A stretch of 22,704 bases of DNA. It comes from a virus. Location: IMG/VR virus record IMGVR_UViG_3300025085_000208, positions 1-22,704 of that record; one strand, 5' to 3'. The translations under genes and the position numbers were made by a program. Of the stretch, positions 7,162-12,997 are shown piece by piece. How positions within the stretch are numbered: position 1 is the stretch's first letter; the number at the start of each line of letters is the position of its first letter. Below the pieces are notes generated by a model. The model saw only the letters and a list, made by a program, of their open reading frames with translations, made no database searches and had not been told where the DNA came from.

Positions 7162-8037
7162 ATGAGCAATGAGTTGAGTACTAACTTCGCTGGATCAGAC
7201 TTGGCAGCGGCAATGGGTTTCGGAGAAATGGATACGTCTACTTCTTCTGCACCAAAGATACCAATGTTGAATCAGGTGCAAGCACCTATCATGGTTGAAC
7301 ATGTTGTCGATGACGAGGTAGAAGAGAAGGTTGTAGTACCACTTGGAGCATACAAGCTCAAAGATGGTGAAGGTAACGAGGTGTATAGTCGATCTGTATC
7401 CATCCGTTTATTTGCACAGCGGCAGCAGTGGACGCAGTTCGACACTGATATAGGTAGGTCACATAGCACAGTCATGGTTACTAAACTTAAGGGTGACTTG
7501 AAGGATAGTAGAGGTACATTTAATCTAGGCCGAGATAGTAAGTACAGGACGCCAGAAGAATGGGCTGCTTTAGATGAAGACTACAAGGCACGACAAAGTA
7601 GTGTGAAGAACTCCAAAGTACTGTTTGGTAAGGTTACACTTAACAAGCCTTTTGATGCTGAAGGTAATCCTATGCAGGGCTACGATGGTGAGATTGACTT
7701 TGTGTATTACGTTAAGAACTTCCAAAGCAAGAAGTCTATGGACGCTGCACTACAGGAGATAACCGCTAAGAAGTTGTTACCTATTGAGCATACTATCAAG
7801 CTTACATCTAAGAAAGAAAAGATGTCTACTAATAGTTACGCTACTGTGGTGGCATCACTGGGGTCTAAGGTATCTATGAAGGAAGATGATCAAGATACAC
7901 TTCGTTCTTTTGTTGACTACATAGACAACTCTAATGATTACATTCTTAGTGAGTGGAAGAAGTTGAACAAGCCTGATGTAGCTATCTCACCTGATGTGCT
8001 TGATGCTATCGTACAAGTAGAGGAGGCTCCATACTAA
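7162..8037 (+). CDS. Unknown replication-module protein, possible ssDNA-binding protein by position
   Basis: This soluble protein of 291 residues has AGAAAGGAT as its ribosome site and its own likely promoter at 7100-7128. I recognise no catalytic motif. The N-terminus is Ser/Ala-rich and probably flexible (1-35). The middle (about 55-200) is rich in alternating beta-like segments with aromatic and basic residues (SVSIRLFAQRQQWTQF, VLFGKVTLNKPF, IDFVYYVKNF). The C-terminus ends in acidic residues and an aromatic (VQVEEAPY), as single-stranded DNA-binding proteins often do. It lies between the polymerase and the exonuclease/endonuclease genes, a slot filled in related phages by an SSB or by uncharacterised proteins. 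The SSB role is inference only. Confidence 0.55.
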   Translation: MSNELSTNFAGSDLAAAMGFGEMDTSTSSAPKIPMLNQVQAPIMVEHVVDDEVEEKVVVPLGAYKLKDGEGNEVYSRSVSIRLFAQRQQWTQFDTDIGRSHSTVMVTKLKGDLKDSRGTFNLGRDSKYRTPEEWAALDEDYKARQSSVKNSKVLFGKVTLNKPFDAEGNPMQGYDGEIDFVYYVKNFQSKKSMDAALQEITAKKLLPIEHTIKLTSKKEKMSTNSYATVVASLGSKVSMKEDDQDTLRSFVDYIDNSNDYILSEWKKLNKPDVAISPDVLDAIVQVEEAPY

Positions 8038-8038
8038 T

Positions 8039-8908
8039 ATGGATATGAACCATGCTGCTGAACTTCCTATTAAGAAGTTGATGCGGGATGCTACTCTAGG
8101 CAAGTCCAGTATGTCGGAGGCAATCATTGATAAGGTTGCCTCTGATGTCAAAGAAGGCTTAGACAAGCAGTTCAACGGGGGTCCACGTGATAAGTTTAAA
8201 CTTAGAATGTCAAACATTGGACGCCCTAAATGTCAACTATGGTTTGAGAAGAATAAACCAGAGGAGAAGTCACCACTACCTGATCAGTTCATGATGAACA
8301 TGATGCTAGGTGATATAGTTGAGGCGGTATTCAAAGGTGTACTGCGTACAGCAGGAGTCAAGTTTAAAGATAATGATGTTGTGAACTTAGACTTAGGTGG
8401 TGGTAGACGCCCAATCAGAGGAGAGTATGACTTAGTTATGGAAGGCAGAGTAGATGACATAAAGTCTGCATCTGATTATTCCTACACTAAAAAGTTTGTT
8501 GACCTTGAGACACTACAGGCTAGTGACCCTTTTGGATACGTAGCACAGCTTGTAGGCTACGCTACAGCAGCAGGTAAGAAGGTTGGTGGCTGGTGGGTAG
8601 TCAACAAAGCTAACGGTCATCACAAGTACGTTTCAGCCAAGCACGTTGACGTTGAGGCTGTCTTAGATAAGATGCGTGATACCTATGACTACCTAGAGAA
8701 CGATGAGCCACTTGAGCGACAGTACACAGATGTTGCAGAGACTTACCGTAAGAAGGAGTCAGGCAATAGGATACTATGCAGAGAGTGTAGCTTCTGTTCA
8801 TTTAAGAAAGCTTGTTGGCCTGACTATCAAGAACTACCATCAAGAACCTATCAAGGTAAACTAACGCCACCTAACGTGGCATATACTAAGCTAAAGACAG
8901 ATGCCTAA
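8039..8908 (+). CDS. Cas4/RecB-like PD-(D/E)XK exonuclease with probable Fe-S cluster
   Basis: This protein of 289 residues probably degrades or processes DNA ends, the counterpart of T7 gp6 exonuclease. The nuclease core is visible: Asp131 in RGEYDLV, then Asp140-Ile-Lys142 (the D/E-x-K pair), then Gln170-x3-Tyr174 in AQLVGYA, the RecB/Cas4 QxxxY motif. Four cysteines fit the iron-sulphur staple of Cas4/AddB enzymes: Cys65 (RPKCQLWFE) and C-x2-C-x5-C at 250, 253 and 259; Cys247 is extra. AGGAGG lies 12 bases before the ATG; a second in-frame ATG at 8045 is possible. It overlaps the endonuclease I gene by eight bases. Family assignment is good; polarity and substrate cannot be told. No cas genes are nearby, so a CRISPR role is not suggested. 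Confidence 0.82.
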   Translation: MDMNHAAELPIKKLMRDATLGKSSMSEAIIDKVASDVKEGLDKQFNGGPRDKFKLRMSNIGRPKCQLWFEKNKPEEKSPLPDQFMMNMMLGDIVEAVFKGVLRTAGVKFKDNDVVNLDLGGGRRPIRGEYDLVMEGRVDDIKSASDYSYTKKFVDLETLQASDPFGYVAQLVGYATAAGKKVGGWWVVNKANGHHKYVSAKHVDVEAVLDKMRDTYDYLENDEPLERQYTDVAETYRKKESGNRILCRECSFCSFKKACWPDYQELPSRTYQGKLTPPNVAYTKLKTDA

Positions 8909-9344
8909 ACCTAAGAGGCAACACCTTAAAGCCAAGTACAGGAGTGGTCTTGAAAAACAGACTGCTCTTGTTTTGTCTGAGTGCCAGAAAAAGGTAAGGT
9001 ATGAGTTACTTAAAATAGAATGGGAGGACTTGCGTTACCGTACTTACACTCCTGACTTTCAGTTAGACAATGGTATCTTTATTGAAACTAAAGGTATCTT
9101 TGATAGTGAAGACAGGTACAAGCATATACAAGTAAGGAAGCAGCATCCTGAGTTAGACATAAGGTTTGTCTTTAGTAACTCTAAGGGTAAGCTATATAAA
9201 GGTTCCAAGACTACGTATGGTGATTGGTGCGAGAAGAATGACTTCTTATATGCTCATAGGTTGATACCAAATGAATGGTTGACATCTCCCGGCGCATGTG
9301 TTACGGCTAAAATAATACCTCTCAAAACAAAAAGGAAAGATTAA
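8901..9344 (+). CDS. T7 gp3-type endonuclease I (Holliday-junction resolvase)
   Basis: This protein of 147 residues is close in length to T7 endonuclease I (149). It resolves branched DNA and helps break down host DNA. All four metal-site residues are present at matching spacing: Glu18 (YRSGLEKQ), Asp52 (YTPDF), Glu62 and Lys64 (IETKG). The following signature IRFVFSN...KGSKTTYGDWCEK is also typical. A short basic C-terminal extension (KTKRKD) may contact DNA. It overlaps both neighbours by a few bases, so it is part of the nuclease operon behind the promoter at 7100. Confidence 0.93.
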   Translation: MPKPKRQHLKAKYRSGLEKQTALVLSECQKKVRYELLKIEWEDLRYRTYTPDFQLDNGIFIETKGIFDSEDRYKHIQVRKQHPELDIRFVFSNSKGKLYKGSKTTYGDWCEKNDFLYAHRLIPNEWLTSPGACVTAKIIPLKTKRKD

Positions 9345-9679
9345 TGTCTAGTGATATAGGTGAGGGTGAAGTTGCGATATTGATAAAGCCTCTAGGAGAT
9401 GGGCGCATAGAGACTTGTATATACAAATCGCCCGATAACTACTTGGATGATGACGCCTTAGAGATAGCTCTTGATGTAGCATTAACTATGAATGCTTTGT
9501 TTGAGTTAGCACTAGATGAGGAGTCTGATCTTTTAGAGGGTCTAAAGGCTAGGGTTGAGTCCAAGATACAAGAGATTATGAATGATTCAATGGAGAGAGA
9601 ACAAGAGAAGCCAATCTATACTTCAGATGGTAATATCTTAAAGATAAACAGGTTCACGAAAACAAAGGGTAGCTGCTAA
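9344..9679 (+). CDS. Small acidic protein, function unknown
   Basis: This 111-residue protein overlaps the endonuclease stop by one base (TAATG). The first 30 residues look like a beta hairpin (VAILIKPLGDGRIETCIY), followed by a long acidic helical region (about 35-90). There are no catalytic motifs, cysteine clusters or membrane segments. I recognise no family. Its position between a nuclease and a DUF3310 gene is typical of small phage early or middle genes. Confidence 0.65.
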   Translation: MSSDIGEGEVAILIKPLGDGRIETCIYKSPDNYLDDDALEIALDVALTMNALFELALDEESDLLEGLKARVESKIQEIMNDSMEREQEKPIYTSDGNILKINRFTKTKGSC

Positions 9680-9680
9680 C

Positions 9681-9920
9681 ATGGCTAAGTGGAAAGAAGT
9701 AGACACGGATATGGTAAATAGCCCACCTCACTACGGCACAGGGTCTATAGAGTGTATAGAGTACATAGAAGACTTTCTAACTGATGAAGAGTATATAGGA
9801 TACCTAAGAGGTAACATAGCTAAGTACCTACACAGGTGGCGATACAAGAACGGTATAGAGGACTTGAAGAAAGCTGAGTGGTATGGTGCTAGACTAATAG
9901 CAAAGGTAGAGAAACAATGA
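9681..9920 (+). CDS. DUF3310 (SaV-like) protein
   Basis: This 79-residue protein has the full DUF3310 pattern: VNSPPHYGTGSIECIEYIED, then LRGNIAKYLHRWRYKNG and EDLKKAEWYGARL. The family is widespread in phages next to nucleotide-metabolism and replication genes. It is often described as a nucleotide-kinase-like or accessory protein, but no activity is firmly established. The gene follows the previous stop after one base with AGGGTAG as ribosome site, and its TGA overlaps the next ATG (ATGA). Confidence 0.85.
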   Translation: MAKWKEVDTDMVNSPPHYGTGSIECIEYIEDFLTDEEYIGYLRGNIAKYLHRWRYKNGIEDLKKAEWYGARLIAKVEKQ

Positions 9921-10090
9921 AGACTAGAAAGTTTAGTGCTACGTTTGTTCTTGAGGTAGATAAAGAAAACAATATACTATCTTCTCATGATGTACACCAC
10001 AATGAAGATATCAGGGACTTGCTTGAGAACTTAGTCTTTGATATAGATGACGTTACCATATACAACATTAACGTGAGGGAACACGGATGA
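9917..10090 (+). CDS. Small protein of 57 residues, function unknown
   Basis: The ATG at 9917 overlaps the DUF3310 stop, and the TGA at 10088-10090 overlaps the MazG-like gene start. It fills the gap exactly with ATGA couplings on both sides, which argues that it is a real gene. The product alternates beta-like and helical stretches (RKFSATFVLEVD, then RDLLENLVFDIDDVTIYNINV), resembling small alpha/beta phage proteins. No family is recognised. Confidence 0.7.
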   Translation: MKTRKFSATFVLEVDKENNILSSHDVHHNEDIRDLLENLVFDIDDVTIYNINVREHG

Positions 10091-10515
10091 TTACACAACA
10101 AGAAATAGATGACTTCGCTGAGTACGACAGAGAGGATATGATTAATAACCTCAAAGACTGTACACCTCTTGATATGGTCAAAGAGTTTGCTACAGCAATG
10201 GATCACCCACTTGGAGAAAAGTACGGCTACAGTAGAAAGCTAGAGGGTCTGCGTTGGTTACTTCTCAAAGAAGAGTACAATGAAGTTCGTGATGCAGATG
10301 GGCCACAGGAACTACTTAAAGAGTTAGCTGACTTGGTGTACGTTACGTATGGCTATGCAGCTACTTATGGGTGGGACTTAGACGAAGCTTTCCGTAGGGT
10401 ACACGCATCTAATATGTCTAAGCTAGGCCCAAGAGGTAAGCCACTTAAACGCCCTGATGGTAAAGTGTTAAAAGGTTCAAACTACTGGAAACCTGACCTG
10501 TCTGACTTAGTATAA
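10087..10515 (+). CDS. MazG-like nucleoside triphosphate pyrophosphohydrolase
   Basis: This 142-residue protein belongs to the all-alpha NTP pyrophosphatase superfamily (MazG/dUTPase/PRA-PH fold), which hydrolyses (d)NTPs to (d)NMPs. The metal-binding pattern is complete: Glu62-Glu63-x2-Glu66 (KEEYNEV) and Glu79-x2-Asp82 (KELADLV). It is followed by the typical ending HASNMSKLG...GKVLKGSNYWKPDL seen in phage members. GAGGGA lies eight bases before the ATG. It sits immediately upstream of the ribonucleotide reductase and in the same arm as thyX. Likely roles are trimming dUTP/dCTP or damaged nucleotides, or altering nucleotide signalling; the exact substrate cannot be read from the sequence. 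Confidence 0.87.
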   Translation: MITQQEIDDFAEYDREDMINNLKDCTPLDMVKEFATAMDHPLGEKYGYSRKLEGLRWLLLKEEYNEVRDADGPQELLKELADLVYVTYGYAATYGWDLDEAFRRVHASNMSKLGPRGKPLKRPDGKVLKGSNYWKPDLSDLV

Positions 10516-10526
10516 GGAAATAAAGT

Positions 10527-12428
10527 ATGAATAACAATTATCTACCAAGTGACTACCAAACCTTTATTGCAACCAGCCGCTATGCACGTTGGATTGAAGG
10601 CGAAGGACGCCGTGAAACATGGGGTGAAACTGTAGAGCGTTACTTGCAGAACATAGCTAAGACATGGCTCAAGCCTGTTGACCTAGATGAAATGCGTGAT
10701 GCCATACTTAGCCTTGAGGTTATGCCTAGTATGCGGTCACTTATGACTGCAGGAAAAGCGGCAGACAGGGATAATACCTGTATGTATAACTGTAGCTATC
10801 TACCCGTAGATGATCCTAAGTCTTTCGATGAGGCGATGTTCATCCTCCTTTGCGGGACGGGGGTTGGTTTCAGTGTTGAGCGTCAATTCATCACTAAACT
10901 CCCTGATGTTCCGCCTCTTTTCGATAGCGAAACGTGCGTTGTCATCAAGGACAGCAAGGAAGGATGGGCTAAGGGTTTGAGACAAGTTCTGGCACTCCTA
11001 TGGGCTGGTGAAATTCCTAAGTGGGATGTATCCAAAGTTAGACCTGCAGGTGCAAGGCTAAAAACTTTTGGTGGTAGGGCTAGTGGTCCTGCTCCTCTAG
11101 TTGATTTGTTTAACTTTGCGGTCACAACATTCAAGGGTGCACAGGGCCGTAGACTATCTAGCCTTGAGTGCCACGACCTCATGTGTAAGATTGGTGAGGT
11201 GGTAGTGGTAGGTGGTGTAAGACGTAGTGCTATGATCAGTCTGTCTAATCTGTCTGATGATCGTATGCGTCACGCCAAGTCAGGTAACTGGTGGGAGAAT
11301 GCAGGGCATAGAGCCTTGGCTAATAACTCGGTATCTTATTCAGAGAAACCAGACAGCATGGCATTCATGCGTGAATGGACTGCACTAATGGAGAGTGGTA
11401 GTGGAGAACGAGGAATATTCAACAGAGAAGCATCAGTTAAACAAGCTGCAAAAAATGGCCGTAGGGAGTCTTGCTATGAGTTCGGAACTAACCCATGTTC
11501 GGAAATCATTCTTAGGCCGAATCAGTTCTGTAATCTTACGGAAGTTGTCATCCGTGCTAACGATAGTCTGGAAGACCTTACAAGAAAAGTCCGTCTTGCA
11601 ACTGTACTTGGAACCATTCAGTCAACATACACTAAGTTCCCCTACTTGCGAAAGGTGTGGGCTACCAACACAGAAGCAGAACGCTTGCTCGGTGTGTCAC
11701 TCACAGGGATAATGGATAACAAATTAATGACTACGGCTAATGCTGGCCTAGCTGATACATTGGAGCATCTTAAAAATGTGGCTGTTTCTACTAACGCTGA
11801 GTGGGCTGACCGTCTTGGTATCCCTCATAGCACTGCTATTACTTGTGTCAAGCCCAGTGGAACAGTTTCCCAACTGGTTGACTCATCTTCTGGCATTCAT
11901 GCTCGTCACTCTCCCTATTATATCCGTACTGTGCGTGGAGATAATAAAGACCCATTGACAGAGTTTATGAAAACACAAGGCATCCCTAATGAACCTGACG
12001 TTATGAAGCCTGATGCTACCACAGTGTTTAGTTTCCCTATGCAGTCTCCTATGGGTGCTGTTCATACTGCTGATATGACAGCACTAGAGCAGTTAGAGAT
12101 GTGGCTGATGTATCAACGGCATTGGTGTGAGCATAAGCCTAGTGTAACAATTAATGTCAAAGCTGATGAGTGGTTTGAGGTAGGGGCATTCGTGTACAAA
12201 CACTTTGATGAAATGTCAGGTGTGTCATTCCTACCCTTCAATGAACATACGTATCAACAGGCTCCCTATCAAGAGTGTACACAGGAAGAGTTCTATAATA
12301 TGGTTGACAAGTCTCCTGTTAAAATTGATTGGACTAAACTAGCAGAACTAGAACATGCAGACAACACAAGCGGTATGCAGACTATGGCGTGTACTGGTGA
12401 TGTCTGTGAAATGGTAGATATAACCTAG
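10527..12428 (+). CDS. nrdJ: Adenosylcobalamin-dependent class II ribonucleotide reductase, monomeric type
   Basis: This enzyme of 633 residues converts ribonucleotides to deoxyribonucleotides using coenzyme B12. The active-site residues of the Lactobacillus leichmannii-type triphosphate reductase align with correct spacing: Cys89 (NCSY, equivalent to C119), Cys324-Ser-Glu326 in NPCSEI (C408/E410) and Cys335 (C419). The C-terminal redox pair is C-x4-C in MACTGDVCEM, eight residues from the end. It is shorter than the bacterial enzyme (about 739), so part of the allosteric insertion is probably missing. No small subunit gene or beta-type metal site is near, as expected for class II. A ribosome site (AAGGAA) precedes the ATG. 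It makes phage DNA synthesis depend on host cobalamin. Confidence 0.93.
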   Translation: MNNNYLPSDYQTFIATSRYARWIEGEGRRETWGETVERYLQNIAKTWLKPVDLDEMRDAILSLEVMPSMRSLMTAGKAADRDNTCMYNCSYLPVDDPKSFDEAMFILLCGTGVGFSVERQFITKLPDVPPLFDSETCVVIKDSKEGWAKGLRQVLALLWAGEIPKWDVSKVRPAGARLKTFGGRASGPAPLVDLFNFAVTTFKGAQGRRLSSLECHDLMCKIGEVVVVGGVRRSAMISLSNLSDDRMRHAKSGNWWENAGHRALANNSVSYSEKPDSMAFMREWTALMESGSGERGIFNREASVKQAAKNGRRESCYEFGTNPCSEIILRPNQFCNLTEVVIRANDSLEDLTRKVRLATVLGTIQSTYTKFPYLRKVWATNTEAERLLGVSLTGIMDNKLMTTANAGLADTLEHLKNVAVSTNAEWADRLGIPHSTAITCVKPSGTVSQLVDSSSGIHARHSPYYIRTVRGDNKDPLTEFMKTQGIPNEPDVMKPDATTVFSFPMQSPMGAVHTADMTALEQLEMWLMYQRHWCEHKPSVTINVKADEWFEVGAFVYKHFDEMSGVSFLPFNEHTYQQAPYQECTQEEFYNMVDKSPVKIDWTKLAELEHADNTSGMQTMACTGDVCEMVDIT

Positions 12429-12443
12429 AAAGGATATCACAAA

Positions 12444-12665
12444 ATGATATGGGTTTATACAGTAGTAATGATGATGATAGAACCAACAACAAACGAAAAG
12501 TCTTTCATAGTATTTTCACCAAACACAGCCTTTATAAATGAAGAGTCTTGTCAACAATGGAGAGAGGTAGACATGTTGAGGCTTTACAATTCAAGACCAA
12601 GTGAAACTGCAAAAGCAGTTAGCCAATGTTTTCCTTTTCCTTTTAATGTAGATAAAGGTACATAA
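12444..12665 (+). CDS. Small protein with hydrophobic N-terminus, function unknown
   Basis: This 73-residue protein has AAAGGAT as its ribosome site 15 bases after the RNR stop. The first 12 residues are hydrophobic (WVYTVVMMMI) and could be a short signal or membrane anchor. Two cysteines (ESCQQW and SQCFPF) are spaced as a possible disulphide. Similar small two-Cys exported proteins are common in phages but unexplained. It is probably the last gene of the long plus-strand operon before the separate promoter at 12672. Confidence 0.6.
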   Translation: MIWVYTVVMMMIEPTTNEKSFIVFSPNTAFINEESCQQWREVDMLRLYNSRPSETAKAVSQCFPFPFNVDKGT

Positions 12666-12671
12666 TATAGC

Positions 12672-12700
12672 TTGACAAATATGCAACACATCTATAAAGT
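12672..12700 (+). promoter_or_regulatory. Putative sigma70-type promoter for the 67-codon gene
   Basis: A perfect -35 TTGACA (12672-12677) lies in the 67-base gap before the gene at 12733. The best -10 candidates are TATAAA at 12693-12698 (spacer 15) or TAAAGT at 12695-12700 (spacer 17). Spacing is less ideal than for the 7100 promoter, but this one is intergenic. It would give the small gene its own transcript read by host polymerase. Confidence 0.5.
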
Positions 12701-12732
12701 ATGTATTGTAAATAACAATAAGGGTAGGTGGT

Positions 12733-12936
12733 ATGCAGTTAGAAGAAGAAGCTCTTAACTACAGTAAAGGTAAAGATGAATCTTTTAAAGAGAAGGTAAC
12801 AGAGATGTGTGAAACTATGGAGAACCTTATTGTCTCTAACTTACACCCTTGTCATGAACGTAAGATGGTTGAGCAGCATATTCGTGAAGTGTATCTTTGG
12901 GCTAGGTATTGTGTAGAGTTACACGGTACAAAGTAA
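12733..12936 (+). CDS. Small helical protein with own promoter; weak resemblance to Acb2/DUF7681-type anti-CBASS proteins
   Basis: This 67-residue, mostly helical protein is preceded by AGGGTAGGTGG as ribosome site and by a likely promoter at 12672-12700. Its second half, HPCHERKMVEQHIREVYLWA continuing to ...ELHG, has the order Pro-x2-Glu...hydrophobic-x-Glu-x3-Trp-Ala...His. I associate that order with the last helix of the small cyclic-nucleotide-sponge family Acb2/DUF7681 (PSRE...L-x-E-A-x-MWA). This comes from memory of the motif, not a search, and the protein is shorter than the known ones. It is followed after one base by a parS-like site and then a terminator, so it looks like an independently expressed accessory (moron-type) gene. 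A link between the protein and parS is possible but not shown. Confidence 0.6.
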   Translation: MQLEEEALNYSKGKDESFKEKVTEMCETMENLIVSNLHPCHERKMVEQHIREVYLWARYCVELHGTK

Positions 12937-12937
12937 A

Positions 12938-12953
12938 TGTTTCACGTGAAACA
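12938..12953. promoter_or_regulatory. Perfect 16-bp parS-like site (ParB-binding centromere sequence)
   Basis: The sequence TGTTTCACGTGAAACA is a perfect inverted repeat and identical to the consensus chromosomal parS site bound by ParB in bacteria, including alphaproteobacteria. It is intergenic, one base after the stop of the 67-codon gene and eight bases before the terminator stem. No parA or parB gene is in the window, so a host ParB would be the binder. It is the only such site here; other CACGTG hexamers in the window lack the flanks. Confidence 0.85.
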
Positions 12954-12961
12954 AAGTAAGA

Positions 12962-12992
12962 GGGGCAGTCGCTATGACCGCCCCTTTTTTTT
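12962..12992 (+). terminator. Rho-independent terminator at the convergent junction
   Basis: A GC-rich stem GGGGCAGTC / GACCGCCCC (one A-C mismatch) with a five-base loop GCTAT is followed by eight T residues. It ends plus-strand transcription from the left arm and from the 12672 promoter. On the minus strand the hairpin is followed only by a broken T stretch (TCTTACTTTG), so it may act weakly in that direction, where the 1194-residue gene ends six bases away. Confidence 0.9.
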
Positions 12993-12997
12993 GTATT

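Noticed and set aside
10883-11182. Minus-strand frame of 99 codons inside the RNR gene
   Set aside because: It lies wholly within a gene with all active-site motifs on the other strand and has no ribosome site or recognisable product.
11395-11712. Plus-strand frame of 105 codons in another frame of the RNR gene
   Set aside because: It is a shadow of the RNR region that encodes the NPCSEI active site.
12429-12443. Possible cobalamin riboswitch near the B12-dependent RNR
   Set aside because: The gaps on both sides of the gene are 11-15 bases, far too short for such an element.
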